A stretch of DNA of 64,000 nt, from positions 62,744,212-62,808,211 of the forward strand of contig CM069870.1 of NCBI GenBank assembly GCA_036172665.1. Reading direction: 5' to 3'. The position numbers and the translations under genes were made by a program. Numbering within the stretch: the stretch's first letter is position 1; every line of letters begins with the position of its first letter. Below, in pieces: positions 22,810 to 35,605 of this stretch. Origin of the DNA: Prosopocoilus inquinatus (Eukaryota; Arthropoda; Insecta; Coleoptera; Lucanidae). The notes beneath the pieces are model-generated. The model did no database searches. It had not been told where the DNA came from and saw nothing but the letters and a program-made list of their open reading frames with translations.

Positions 22810-23343
22810 TACCTACGTCCTCGTAAATTTGGAAATCCTTCATATAAATGGGAGCCCTGTTAAAAAAATTATTTTTTAACGTTGTTTATAGTGTCACTGT
22901 GAAAACCGTCGGTTATTCATTCGTTTATTTTCCAAAAGGTTTGTATGTTTTGCATCGGTACAGAAAACTCCTAAAGTATATTTAACTTAACGGGGTCGTC
23001 GCCAATTTTATGTAAACGTAAAAAAATATACACACATATACCTAATTGCTTTCAGCAAATCCTTATAGTTAAAAAATTAAGAAATAAATAATAATATTAT
23101 TATTAGAGAAAACTTGCGTCTGAACTGTTTTTGTTATTTCTCTTGATTTTCCAGATTCGGGGAAAATGCGAAGCAAACTATATGTTGCACTTTTAATCAA
23201 CCGGAAACTCGTAGCTTCTGCAGAAAAGTAGGGTTGCCATTTCCCCATGAAATCATCATATTAACAGCAACAATTTTATGCCACAAGCGATATACTTATA
23301 AACAAGTTGACCTCCAAGTTTTTTAGTATCAAATCTTATTTGG

Positions 23344-23379
23344 CAGTGCACGCAGATAACTTAAACTGACTCCGAAATG
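23344..23379 (+). promoter_or_regulatory. A4 core-promoter block and start codon
   Basis: GGCAGTGCACGCAGA lies 33 nt before the ATG at 23377. About 500 bp upstream is also similar to the A2 and A7 upstream regions, so the promoter was duplicated with the gene. Confidence 0.5.
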
Positions 23380-26300
23380 GTAAATATAAACTTCAGTCAT
23401 CTATTGTACACATATTTTTTTCTTTTTTAGAATCAGTTAACTTTTACATATTCGCTAATTATAGCAGTGGTGGTGATTATAAATTCGTCACATCAGGTAA
23501 ATTATTTTTAAAGATAGTAAAGATATAACAAAAGTTTGAAATTGTGTATTATATTATCATGGAATCATAAAATAACATGCAGGAATTCACGAATTTCGTT
23601 GCTTACCTTCAAATCACAAGTTATCTACGCTATTGGATTTCCTAAATTTATAAAAGTTTCCTAAGATATTATTTTCTTTAATCACATTTTTTGGTCACAA
23701 TTGCTTTATTTTTGGTTAATTTTCTTAAATAATCATGATCTTTCCTCCCTTTGATTTTTTACTTTGTAAAATTTTGTGCTGCTTACCATAAAAAAGAACA
23801 ACGTTTCAGCTGTCTATCAAACACGAAACCGAGTTAATTGACTTCTATACGGACGTTCTACAAAGATTACAAGTACGTATAAATTATAATTTTGAAGGTA
23901 ATATTAAAACTGATGGAATTTTGTAGGAACTCAAGGAAGTCACTGCGGAACTTAAGGTAATAGGCATGTCCACAGCATAATTTAGTTATCAGAGTAATTT
24001 CCGACAATTTATTATTAACATTTTCAACTCCCAACAGAAAAAAATGTATTTGTTTTAAATATTATAAATTGATTCTTTCTTGTACTAAAAGTAGATTATT
24101 GCTAATCAAATTTCAGAAACTATTGATACAATTAAACTGCACTGCAGACAGCTTTCTGTAAACCTTCAAAATTTTAACTGGAGTTTGATAAAACTGTTTT
24201 ATATATCCGTGGAACTATTATATCAAACTTAAAATATCGATAGATTCCTTCATACATCGACTTTTTTGTCCGTAGGAGAAGCAAGTACAAACAGAACGAG
24301 CATTAAACAAGAGTATACAGACTATCCGTCTGTTAACAGATGTAAGTATTTAAGATAAGGTTATTAAGTTTATGGAGGGTATATTAATGAAAGGAAATAG
24401 ACTGATTAAAATAAGTTGTAATAATTGTTTAAAATGTTATACGGCAGATGCTCGATAAAGTAAATAATCGACATCGAAAAAAAAAACATTGTACTAATAT
24501 AAATACCAGATTCATGTCACTAGATCAAATCGAACGTACTATATTATAAACGCCCTGTATGAGGTTCGATGGGGCTAAATATAATTAAATTAATATGAGG
24601 AAACGCTCAAGGAAAATGTTTTTGTCCTAATCAAGAACTTGATTTTCGTGAGTTCGAACCTATATAATATAACTATTGCTAACTTTTTTATTATTAAAGT
24701 TACAGATGTATTTGTAACTTTAATAACAGAAAAGTTAGTAAGTATTTTTGAACAAATTTTGAACAATCTGTATATTCCAAACCTTTCTTTTTGTGTAACA
24801 CTCATATTTATAGTTCCAGTGCTAATGTAAATAATTCGATAACGGCAGCACACTAGATTTTAATTACTTCACATTAACGAGCGTTTACTGTAATAATCAG
24901 GGAATAGAATTCGGACCACTTAGTATTGGACACTTTTTATCCATTTTTACTTACTCGTTCCGTGGATCCAATGCATTTAAATTGCTATTGAATGGGAGGC
25001 GAAAGGTTATAGTGCAAGCGTTCGCACTTCGCAGAAGTTACTCTTGGCGAGGACTAATACAGTCTGAATAATAAATTTTCGTACTGCTCGCGGAACAAGC
25101 GGGCCGATTTCTTATCCCTGGTAGTAATGTTTCAAAATTTCTCCAATTCAAAGCCAGCAAAGTCGCTGATTGAGAAAAGCAAGAACTTATCTTTTATCAG
25201 TATTGTCCTGACCGTTTTCTAATTAACCATTTTCATATACCGTTTTTTCAGAAGTCTAAGCCGCATAGGTATTCAACATGGAAAAACAAAAATCGCTTTA
25301 TATTATCTGCTTAAATAAATTTATATCAAATTTTACATAAGCATCCCAAAAACTAAATTTAAAGCACCATAACAACATATTTGCTTAAAGTTTGGTTATT
25401 AATTATCCATAAAACTAAAGAAACAATTAATTAATTTTCATTTGGACTTGATAATATATTTTAATTTAAGAAAAAAACAATAATGTCTTATTTGACAGTA
25501 TTAACAGGGTATCCCGAGTTGAGTGGCCTATTTAGACTTCTCGGGGAAGATAGCATACAAACATTCTGAAAATTATTTTACTGCCCAAGGAGGAAGCGTA
25601 AATACATTCTTTTAAATGAAAAGTCACCGAACTAATTTTTTTAAAGAAATTTGAAGATAACTCACAAATCTTTACATATAAGTGTAGGGAAGCCTTAACA
25701 ATTTTTACTTAGACTAATGTGTAGAATCGGAATTTGCATAAAAAATGTAGCATTCGATTTAAAATAAGAAAGTTAATGGCGACATTCCGCGTAACCAGAA
25801 TTGTTATTCCTGATTATTAGGGGTTAATAGGGTAGACCATCCTCCAAGGGTTTTCTTGTAATGGTTTTGCTGTTTCGAAGAAATTCCTTTTTTGTCCTTG
25901 ATTTTTGCTGCTTCAATATTTTGTACCGTGACCTTAAGGCTCAGCCTCCAAAGTGTCAAAATATTTCCAATCAGTGCCTCGCCTTCAAGAGGATATGAAG
26001 GTTGCTTCACAAACGAAGAATGAATTCCTTCTTCGTCTTTGATTTTTGCCTTTACTTTTTATTGTCTGCCGGTGCCTTCATAAACATTTGCTTGCATGCC
26101 ATCTCGCAAATGAAGGACGAGGTTCCTTCCTAATTGTTAGAGATTAATAGGGTAGACCATCCTTCAAGGATTTGCTTGTAATGTTTATGTAGGTGTTGCT
26201 AATTCGTAAAAAATCATTCTTCGTCCTTGATGTTTGCTGCTTCAGTATTTTGTAATTTGGCCGAAGGCTCAACCTCCACAGTATTGATATTTCCAGTCAG

Positions 26301-29300
26301 TGTCTTGCCTTCAAAGGGATTTGCAGACTACTTCACAAACGAAGGACGGATTTCCTCTTCACCTTTGATTTTTGCATTCGCTTTTCTTATTGCCTGTCAG
26401 TGCCTTCATAAACATTTGCTTGCTAGTCTGAAAACTTTTAATAGGCCACTCAATTTGGGATTTGGGATACTCTGTGTAACTGTCGGATTTACGAGGTCAA
26501 ACCCGGAATACGACTTTTCAAAACAATTTTTTTCTGGTGTCTTATTTAGTTAGAAAAAAAATTAAAGGTTTTGTTGCCTCAGATTTGAATTCGTGAAGTA
26601 TTAGTGATCAAAGTCAAAGTAAATCCGACGCCATCACCAAAGTCACGAAAGAAAGTCTTGCGGTCATAGTAATTATAACCCTAGTTAAATAATATAAATA
26701 GCAGGGATAAAAGCAAGCGTGACGCTATTAATAAAGTCACGGAAAACTAGGTTTGCATTATTGTCCAAGGTAGAAATAAATAAAGACCGGAGTTTGAGGT
26801 CGTAAAAAAATTGAAATAAATAATATTGCCCAATTGATCCTGGTTTTGTTCATCCGGAAGGCTGCGTTCATATAAATGCAGCAGCTAAGTTCCTGGCTGA
26901 GATCAGCTAATGAACGGATGCGGTTTTAGGGTTATAAGTTCTAGTAGTTCACAATTAAAAAAAAAAAATGTTATCGGTCAAGGATATTATCCGCTGATTG
27001 ATCCGTTATTTGAATGCAGCCATTATATCAGTCATTTTGGCGGTAAGGACAATTTCTGTTCGCAGATGGTAATAGCAAAAAAGTCCCATTTAAATACAAA
27101 AATTTCTATTTTTGCATAAAGGATGTATTATTTAGGTGAACAAAAGGCCAAATTAGGTGGCAAAAGTTGCAACAGGTGAAAAAAAAATAAAAAAGTTAAT
27201 TTAAGTAGGTGAAGTTAAGTTTAGCCACACGATTCTATTTCTAATGAAACGAAAACACAAGAAATCGTCTTTGATACCATAAAAACTAAAAAAAAGGCAT
27301 GGGTCTGCTGGACCCGAGCCCAGGGCTCCGAGTTCTGGAGGAGCTCCGACTCGCAAACTGGAAGTTAAAGATAGAATAAAAATTCTTGCAATTATCATAT
27401 TATTTTCGTACCAAATAAGAAATACGCATTTCCGCAATTTTGCGGAAGCTACTTAAACTGTGCTATGCTCCCTCAGAGCTAAATTAAATTTAAAACGAGT
27501 AAGAAATTCTGTGTTCCGAGAAAGATTAAAAAATAGTCTTGCTATTGATGAAGGACGAGCGGCATTGTGAAAGATGTTGACCTTGAAGAAGCAATTGATG
27601 ATTTAAAAATCAAGGAAAAATCCACTTGTAGCTGTGCAGATTTTATTTAGATTTTTGCACTGAGTTTTTCAATATTAACAAATGCCTTAAATGTGTCCGA
27701 TTTTCACTAATGTTTGTCTCCTTCGAAATTTTACAATTTTTGTAGGTATGATTTCTCACTTTAAGTTTTTTTTTTTTTTAAATTTTTGTTCTGCATCCAA
27801 TAACATTGCTCTATTCGAGCTCCCTTTTATTATCAGATAGTTACATCTCTGTCTGTAAACAGTATGTCCCTGGATGAAGTTTACAAGGGGGAAAACAAGT
27901 TTACTTTTTATTTTACAAAAAGAAAAATATCAAAGGGATTTTCTTGCTTGATTTATAACAAACGTATATCTAATTAAAACTTCAACAAATACAGAGTATT
28001 ATTAAAATAAAAAAAAAACTGCAACAGTCTATAACATTTTAAATTATTTGAGTAACCAACTAATTCAAATTTCTTAAGTTGTTAAATATGCAATAGCAAA
28101 AAATAGCAGACAAAAATTCTTTCTCAAAATTGTAACAATAAAAAATGACGTTACAGATAACATTAAAAAAAATTGAAAGTTTTCAGATTTAACAACCTTA
28201 AGGCTTTGAAAAATTTTGTTTCAAATCGTTTTTGATCGCAGTGAACACCTCGAGCAGCCTCTGAACAGCTGTTTCAGCCCTATTTGGGGCTTAAGCAGAG
28301 ACGTAGCTCGACATTTTCACTGCAAACCAAAAACGACTTGTCCAATTTTTTAAATGTCGAGCTACGTCTCTACTGAAGAAGCCCAAAATAGGGCTGAAAC
28401 AGCTGTTCAGAGGCTGCTCGAGGTTTTCACTGCAATCAAAAACGATTTGCTACAAAAATTTTTTTAACTTTCATTATGCTTTGGAAGCAAGCATGGTCGC
28501 CTTGCGTGGGGTAGCTTATTATGTAGCAAATCCCGCTTCAATTTGTTATCCTACTGCAATGTTAGGTCGTAGGATGTCGCTGTTTTATCTATTCACCACT
28601 TAAGGCTTTGGTATATTTATTAATTGGTCTTTAATCAATACCGTTTTGAGAAAGATAATTAAAGATTGTTTTCTGTCTAGTATTTTTTGCTTTCAACTGT
28701 AGGTAAGTGTTCCCTGAAGACAATTTGTTTTAAGCACCCCCACAAATAAAAATCGGGGGACATGGATTGAGTTTACAAGATGAGAGAAATAATAATTTGA
28801 ATGTCATTTCTTTTTTGGTTGATTTATGACAACGAACAAATCTGTAATTAAAAACTTTCACCATTATGGTTGTCCTACCCCATTATTTTCGTATTGTGCT
28901 GACTAAGGCCCGATTTTTTCTCCTCTTGATAAATTTATCTGCTAGGTATTATCATTGGAAACCATTGTACCCAAAATAATTTCTGGGGAAGTTACCTGGT
29001 AGATAAAGTTATCAAGAGGTGAAAAAATCGGACCTAAATTACAAATTTGGATTTGGATTGACTAAAATGGTTCGTGGAACGTGAAAGACTAAAAGTAATA
29101 CTAATTTGTTTTCTCTTTTTTCAATTTTAAAGACATCCTCTGTTAAGGTTAAAATTTTAATTACCAGATGTGTTATATATAAAGCAAGTAGTTTTCTTTC
29201 CTTCGATATTTTTTGTAAAATAAAAATTCGGGCCCATGCTGTAAAACATTAGTAAATGATTTGCATGCATTGTACAAGAACCTTTCTGTAAGTGTACGAT

Positions 29301-30559
29301 AAATTAACAAACACTATTAGCTTTTGTAAGTGGGCCTCCCAAACCAATGTGTCAGGGGCCACCACATGTTTTCAGATGGCACTGAAAAAAAGGCATCAAA
29401 ATCCAACAAATTCGCATGAATTTACTCAGATAGATAATAAAAATTTATTTCTGTTTCCTCATCATACATTCCAATGTCTCATTGCCAAATGACCACCCGG
29501 TATTATATGTGTTGTATTTTTTGTCAATGCATAGCATAGGGGTAAAATAAATCTTAAAACATAGCCATATGTTTTTGGTCAGTACCATTGCCTCTTGAGG
29601 TTGACTTCATTCTTTCCCAAAGAGAGGTGAATATAATAACATTGATTGGTTTGTGTCTGATATTCAAAGTACTTTGACATCAAAAATTATTTTGGTTAAG
29701 GGTAGCCATGAATTTTAAAATAATTTAGGTTTCTGCATAGTATCAATTCTTTTTCTGAACAGTTCTGAAAAAGTGTACTTTCTGTTATTTCTTCAGTTTC
29801 ATGGTTTTACTTACTCTTAATAACTTCTTAAATTTATTTGATGACCGCCCTTAACCAAAATAATTTTTGTTGCCTCGGTATTTGTAATCTTCCAAATACT
29901 TAACAGTATTTAACTGATAGTTAAATAGAGAGTACGAATAGAATGTGAATGACTTTCTCTCTTTCCAGTCTTCTAAGTTTAACTTCGGAGAGCAGTTGCT
30001 TTCCGCTGTAAAGAACGGTGACACCAAACAAGTTAATTTCCTGTTGGAACTCGGTGCTCCCATCGAATATCAAGACTCCGAAAAGAACAGGCCTATACAC
30101 TTAGCTGTTCGAAATCGAAAAACAGAAACTCTGAAGACCTTGCTTGAACACAAAGCAGACATTGAATCAAAAGGTGTATACGATCAGTCTGCATTGGTCA
30201 TGACGGGCTTTATGAACTGTGTGGAGTGTGCAAAAATTTTATTGGACAAAGGAGCCGATATTGGAAGCCGCGATCAATGGGGGAATACAGCGATAGTACA
30301 TCCAGGTAGAGCCGGTTACAAGGAGTACATTGAATTGTTACTTTCGAGAGGGGCTGATATAAACGCAGCACAAAATGATGGTATCTCCGGACTCCATTGG
30401 GCTGCACGGGACGGACATTTGCCCATTGTAATATATTTGGTAGAAAAGGGTGCTGACGTGAATTTAAAGACTAATGCTGGACAAACTCCACTGGATGAAG
30501 CACTTGCCAATAATCATCCCTTAGTCGCTGACTACCTTCGAAGTATTAAAAAGAACTAA
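23377..30559 (+). CDS. Ankyrin gene A4 (type A), intact, long last intron
   Basis: Exons: 23377-23379 (ATG only), 23431-23496, 23810-23872, 23927-23956, 24276-24341 and 29969-30559, phase 0 throughout. The predicted protein is about 272 residues: signal peptide (NQLTFTYSLIIAVVVIINS), three helical segments nearly identical to those of A3, and six ankyrin repeats with CxxC in repeat 3 (MNCVECAKILL). The last intron is 5.6 kb because repeats have been inserted. Its ends still match the A3 intron: GTAAGTATTTAAGATAA at the donor, and CTTCATTCTTTCCCAAAG some distance before the acceptor. AATAAA lies near 30594. The join over the long intron is inferred from A3 and from the absence of any other promoter or exon set in between. 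Confidence 0.78.
25801..26425 (-). repeat. Two tandem 0.3-kb units, possibly old coding sequence
   Basis: A unit starting near TTAATAGGGTAGACCATCCT and ending CCTTCATAAACATTTGCTTGC occurs twice (about 25801-26100 and 26122-26425). Read on the minus strand, the units encode related stretches around AKIKDEEGI and FVKQPSYPLEGEAL, interrupted by stops. It may be a decayed tandem-repeat exon. It lies inside A4 intron 5. The family is not recognised. Confidence 0.45.
28209..28598. mobile_element. Hairpin retroelement with 12-bp target-site duplication
   Basis: It is flanked by CTTAAGGCTTTG (28197-28208 and 28599-28610). Arms of about 110 bp form an inverted repeat around a centre near 28335, followed by a tail ending TGTCGCTGTTTTAT that is shared with the element at 7609-7879. 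The second arm holds a hammerhead-like core. It lies inside A4 intron 5. Confidence 0.7.
28366..28412 (+). ncRNA. Hammerhead-like motif in hairpin element
   Basis: CTGAAGA (28373-28379), stem AGCCC/GGGCT with loop AAAATA (28380-28395) and GAAA (28396-28399) follow the hammerhead core order CTGANGA, stem II, GAAA. ACAGCTGT after it could make a short stem III. TCTCT before and AGAGG after could make an imperfect stem I. No experimental support is available. Confidence 0.4.
28907..29034. mobile_element. Tourist/Harbinger-like MITE (128 bp)
   Basis: Ends GGCCCGATTTTTTCTCC and GGTGAAAAAATCGGACC are inverted, with TAA on both sides (28904-28906 and 29035-29037). The length is the same as that of the MITE at 4169-4296. 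Confidence 0.7.
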
Positions 30560-31049
30560 AAATTGATTGAATTGTAAATGTTTAAAGAAGAAGTAAATAA
30601 ACATAAGAAAACACTTTTATTTATCGATGTGGAATTGAATTTGCAATTGTAAATTGAAATTGCAGTTTAAATAAAACTAAATTACTATATTCTTGATCTA
30701 ATTCTTGATGGACCCGAATAAAAATATCTTTTTTATTTTATCCTTATTATTTCTCACGCGTAGCCGAGTTATAGCTTCAGAACCAAAGACCAAATTTTAT
30801 TTTATACTATGTATACTTAATTCTCCGCCAAATTATTATTAACTCTGGCCTGACATACAGAGTCTCCCAAGTTGAGGTGGAATATTAAAAGTTTTAGGGA
30901 AAGAAAAAAAACCTTTAACACATTACCCCAGGAGAAGCTGATCTTTCAAACTAAACACAAAACGTTCGCTAACGGTGAACCTCCACCATTGTCGCGCTTA
31001 GGGATGTAAGATTTTTGAGGTGCGTAGGTAGAGCTTTGTTAAAACAAAG

Positions 31050-31770
31050 AAGATTACAAAAAATATACCTTTCATTAAGTTTCAGTTAAATTAAATGCTC
31101 AGAGGGTTCAGGGTTCTGCCAGTCCGTTCGTCCTTGACACAAACGAATCACGTGCAGTTTGTTCCGGCGCTGGTGATGTTGGGGCTGTATGGTCTGCCAT
31201 AGTTCGGAACTACTGTAAGAGTTAGTCAGCCTCGAGTTGATCCATGGGCTTCTCGACAGCTTATCGGGACGTTGCTTATCTCGCTGAGGCCGCCACGGGG
31301 TTTACCTCTGAGGCGAGGGTTGATGGCGACTGTGTTGTGGACCAGGGCGTCGGTAATGGCCTTTCTGGAGGGTCTAAGTCCCTTTAGTGAGTCGCGCCAA
31401 GTCTTAGTGAACGACAGCTACCCCAAATTCAGTCGGGTTTATTGACACTCGTTTGTTTACCAAACTCTGCTTACTTCATCTGGCCAGTAAATATTACTCG
31501 AGTTAGTGATATGCTTGGCATGCATGTTCCGATTTCGCGGTTCACGCGATGCTTTCTGCTGAAGTTTGAGTTTCGAAATTGGATTACGATTACAAGTCGA
31601 TTACAGATAACGTTAGTGTTAATTATTTCCGGAAATTTTAAATGGTTTTATAGAAAATTTAATCGTGACATTTACTAGAACATTTAATCATGATAATATT
31701 TTCACTTTTATATCACTTCCGGCTATGTCAGAAGTCGCCGCTAATTTCCTTGTTTTAAATGATTTGCTAA
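31050..31770. other. Intergenic, duplicated at 56200-56920
   Basis: No gene is seen. The whole stretch from the end of A4 to about 32.8 kb matches 55.72-57.2 kb and belongs to the duplicated segment. Readings here are not conserved between the two copies. Confidence 0.5.
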
Positions 31771-31779
31771 ACTTTATAC

Positions 31780-32313
31780 CAGTGATGCAAAAAGACATTC
31801 GTTTTGCTGAGGTCATTCACCATTCACCATTCATGATCGTTCATGAATGATCGTTTATTTCTCCGTTCAGTTCATTCCCCATTCGACTCACCATTCATCG
31901 TTCACGAGAGCTGGCTCTATTGGATGAATGATCATTCACCGTTACCATAGCAACAGCAACATTTGGTTACGAATGACCATTCAATCGACAAAGCCAGCTC
32001 TAGTGAACGCGAATGATCTCAATGACCATAATCTTTCGGGAAAAAAAGTGGAACAAATTGTAGATATGTACATGTGTTTTGTACACTTTGTAAAAAGAAT
32101 CTGCTTTTTATTTATTTGTTATAATCCTTGCATTCATTTTTATTAAACAATGTATCTAGAAATTTATAAAAATAAGTTATGTATAAAATATGTAGTTAAG
32201 AGTGAGTGAATAAAATAGTCAGGTCAGCTCTCGTGACTGGTGAATGTGTCTTTCACATTCATTTGAAAGACTCAGCTCTCGTGAGCAACTCATTCACGAA
32301 TGGCCCAACACTA
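31780..32313. mobile_element. hAT-like MITE (534 bp)
   Basis: Ends CAGTGATGC and GGCCCAACACTA are short inverted hAT-type termini. CTTTATAC (31772-31779) and CTTTGTAC (32314-32321) form an 8-bp target duplication with one change. The paralogous site near 56910 is uninterrupted. The interior is rich in CATTCA/TGAATG words that can fold back. Confidence 0.65.
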
Positions 32314-32556
32314 CTTTGTACGCCAAAATGTAAACGATCTTATCTTAAAATTTACTTAAAAGATTGTTTTCGTAGCCTTTCACTTAAGAGAATTTATTTC
32401 CGGTAGTTTCAAATTTTAAGATTAAAGTGACATATTTCTGAAAGTATAATATTCAGTCTTTCAAATCAACTCCTAATTATCACTGAAAAATAATACGTGG
32501 TCACAATATGTTTACATGACCAAAACTCAATTTACGTAAATAGGACGCCCTACATA

Positions 32557-32765
32557 CAAGGTGCGCAAGAAGTATTGCACTAAATGGGATTATGTTGAAA
32601 TGATTTGATTAAATTATACTTAAATACCCATATTTTGTTATGAGTTTCATTTATTTGTATCAAAATAGGGATATTTATGTATAATTAACCCCACCAAACG
32701 TCAAATGTAAATGTCAAACCGTTTCTGCATAATCCCATTTGGTGCAATACTTTTTACGCACCCTG
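32557..32765. mobile_element. TA-flanked MITE (209 bp)
   Basis: Inverted repeats of about 38 bp begin AAGGTGCGCAAGAAGTATTG and end with the inverse, CAATACTTTTTACGCACC. TA lies on both sides. The matching site near 57170 has no insert. This fits a mariner/Tc1-type MITE. Confidence 0.7.
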
Positions 32766-32814
32766 TATGTATTTTTGCACCATGAGATACAGAATAAAAT
32801 TACATTGATTGGTA

Positions 32815-32895
32815 ATAGCATTGCTATTGATTGGTAATAGCTTCGTCAGGAGTGAAGTACAAATCTATAGCGAAACGTTGAGTTTTTCCCTTCAT
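32815..32895 (+). repeat. Penelope-type terminal relic
   Basis: CTTCGTCAGGAGTGAAGTAC followed by ATAGCGAAACGTTGAG resembles the terminal region of Penelope-like elements, with a degraded hammerhead order. No ORF is attached. Confidence 0.3.
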
Positions 32896-32999
32896 TTTTC
32901 TGTCCGGTTTGAGATTAAAAAAACTTAGTACTTATTATTACTACGTTATTATTACATATAAGGTTAGCATAAACAGCAGACCTGGTAAGAGCTGACTGT

Positions 33000-34460
33000 A
33001 TAAACAATAACAATTGAAAACTGCGAATATGATGTTGCACTAGATGTTGTTTGGCATTATATTTTGGGAAGCGACAAAATTATCCAAGTTGCGCTTGAAT
33101 TCGCCTAACGTTGCTGAGGTGACTACATTGGAAGGCAGCTTGTTCCACTCTGAAATGACTCTGTTGCCGAAGAAATGTTGGTGTTATAGTTTCTTTTTAA
33201 TATTTCGTTGAAATTTCAAGCGTAAAACCCTGTCAAGATTTTGTACACGTCAACTAGGTCTCCTCTTTATCTTCTGTCGTGCAGTGAAGTGAGTCGCAGA
33301 CTCGTAAGACGTTCGGAGTAAGGAATGTTGCAGAGAGTTGTCGGTAATTTGGTTGCCCTACGTTGTACCAGTTCTAAGAGTTCTATATCCTTGGCAAAAT
33401 ATGGATCCCAGATACCGTGACCATACTCAAGTAAAGACCTGATGTACATTTTACAAATAGTGAGGAAAACCGTTTCAGAAATTCTAATGAATGCTCTACG
33501 TATCATGTATATTAAATTATTGGCTTTCTTTACAATTTCTGTTATAAGAATAGCCCACTTTAAAGTTCCGGTCACTCTAACTCCAAGATCTTTCTGAAAG
33601 TCAACCATTTTTATGTTAGTTCCATTGATGCTGTACTGTATTTCTGGATTGTTTCTCCCAAGATGTAGCACATTACACTTTTCGGGATTAAGAGGAACCA
33701 TCGATTCCTCTGTCCAAGTATAAATTAGGTCGAGGTCGCCTTGAATATTGCAGGAGATATTATTTGGGCAACCCGTTAGTTTGGTATCATCATCAAATAG
33801 AATGCAAGTGCTGTTCAGAAAATTAGGCAAATCATTAAAGTATATCAAGAAAAGGAGAGGAGCCTTACAGGATTCCGCTAAGGATATCAAGGGTGTTGGA
33901 ATAATTGTTTGATATTCCTACTTTAAAGGATCTGTGAATCAAGAAGTTCTTTATCCATTTGAGTAGGTTGCCTGCAATCTCTACGCATTCCGTTTAAAGC
34001 AGTAAACGCCGAATGGGAACTTTATTAAACGCTTTTTGAAAGTCGATAGGCCACATCGATCGGATTGTCCAAATCGAAGTTTTAGGTGGATGAGTCGAGT
34101 GCTAGGAGAAGATTGGAGAAGGTGCAGTATGTCATTTTTGTTGAGGAATGCTCTAATCTTATCTGCAAAGATCCTCTCCATGCCCTTACAAATGGAAGAT
34201 GTTAGACTTATTGTTCTATGTATAGTTAGCCACATCCTCTTTCTTAAAAATAGGAATAATTTTGGCGGACTTCCATTGATCAGGTGCAGCACCTTCATCC
34301 AAAGTAGACTGCATAATTTCTGCTAGTGGGCCAGCCACTACTTTGGCAAATCTTTTCAAGCAGACAGGGGGTATGTCGTCAGGCTCTGGACTTGACGTAT
34401 CTTTGAGACTGATTAAATAATAATAAATCCTTAAACTTTGTAATGGGTTCAAACTGGTTT
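33000..34460 (-). mobile_element. CR1-like LINE fragment (dead)
   Basis: Three minus-strand pieces (34452-34216, 34298-33981, 33890-33267) align in order with a reverse transcriptase. They include PDDIPPVCLKRFA, KIIPIFKKEDVANYT and NDLPNFLNSTCILFDDDTKL (catalytic box altered from FADD). A C-terminal part follows with LEYGHGIWDPYF and VQRRATKLP. Frameshifts separate the pieces and the endonuclease is absent, so it is a 5'-truncated pseudogene. It lies upstream of B5, where B5's missing 5' exons would be expected. Confidence 0.8.
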
Positions 34461-34851
34461 TCTTTCTGTTTTCATCCTTATGTACTGGTTCTTATCTTCG
34501 TTAATCTTTAAATCCAGCTTCTTTGTTTCCATGAAGCAAATGTTCAGTTACTGCCTTTAGTTCTTGTTAGCTTCTTATGATCAAGCCTACGTCGTTTGCA
34601 ATAGTTAAACACTGGTCATATTTGTTTAGGTCTGTTTATACCATTTTGCTAATATAATTCCTTTCAGGATTAATAATACGGTGGACAAAGGAGCTTCTTC
34701 TCTTCACTTCTGTCTCATCCATTTCTTACCGATCCAATGTTTATATGTTTAATGTCTGCTGAAATGTCATTTTAGCTAATTTGGTTACCTAACTTGATTG
34801 GAAATTTGAGTTTTGTTTGGGTACTAATCATTTTGTTCGTTTTACTATTAT

Positions 34852-35110
34852 CATATGAAGAGCATTCACGCAAAACTTGATAAGTCAAAAATGACGAAAT
34901 TCGAGTTATGGCACGGAATCCAGGATTTATTATTGAGTTATTGAATCGTCTGATGAGGCCTGACTCATTCATTTCTCGTGTAATACATCCGGAATTAATT
35001 AATCAGGCCTTACCAGACAATGCGACTCAATAATAAACCCTTGATACGATATCTAACTCGAATTTCGTTATTTTTGACTTATCAAGTTTTGCGTGAATAC
35101 TCTTCATATG
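34852..35110. mobile_element. Foldback MITE (about 260 bp)
   Basis: Arms of about 110-120 bp, from CATATGAAGAGCATTCACGC to the inverse ending at 35110, are inverted copies with a few mismatches. No ORF and no clear target duplication are seen. Confidence 0.6.
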
Positions 35111-35375
35111 TGGCTCTAAAATTGACGAAATTCATTTTTCCTCTTATCTAAGTCTTGGTTTCGTCCCCATTTCCTGGTTGAGCTCCAGAATTCTTATCCC
35201 TTTCGCTATTCTGTTTTCCCACAATCATGTCCCATGTCCCCATCACTCCATTCATCTTCTTCACCTCTTTGTTTGTTATCAGAGTTACATTCAGTGATAT
35301 ATTGACAATGAATCATTTTTTTATTTTCCTCTTCTGAGTTTATTTATTTACCATCCATCTAAAGATTTTATTTCT

Positions 35376-35410
35376 TGCTTTATTCCAGTCCAAACATTAG
35401 GGCTGATGCA
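35376..35410 (+). pseudogene. Relic of the type B 61-codon exon near B5
   Basis: TTCCAG followed by TCCAAACATTAGGGCTGATG resembles the start of the B1 exon at 1097 (GATCCAAAGATTAGAATAGA) but contains a stop. It suggests that B5 once had the usual type B structure. Confidence 0.4.
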
Positions 35411-35605
35411 TGCTTCAGTTTTTATTTTACCCGGTATTTCCTCTTCCACTATAAAATCCAAAAGTCTTTCCCCTGCAACAGTACTTTCGTTGACTTGATT
35501 TCGTGATTTATTACAAGTCCTTCGATATGCTTTATTTTAGTTCGTGTGAAGTGATTGTATCGAATTTAATTTTGCCTTTCTTATTAATAAGTTCTTTCTT
35601 TTTAG

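Noticed and set aside
22592..22843. Minus-strand frame across the end of mariner 1
   Set aside because: It is the shadow of the transposase and its inverted repeat.
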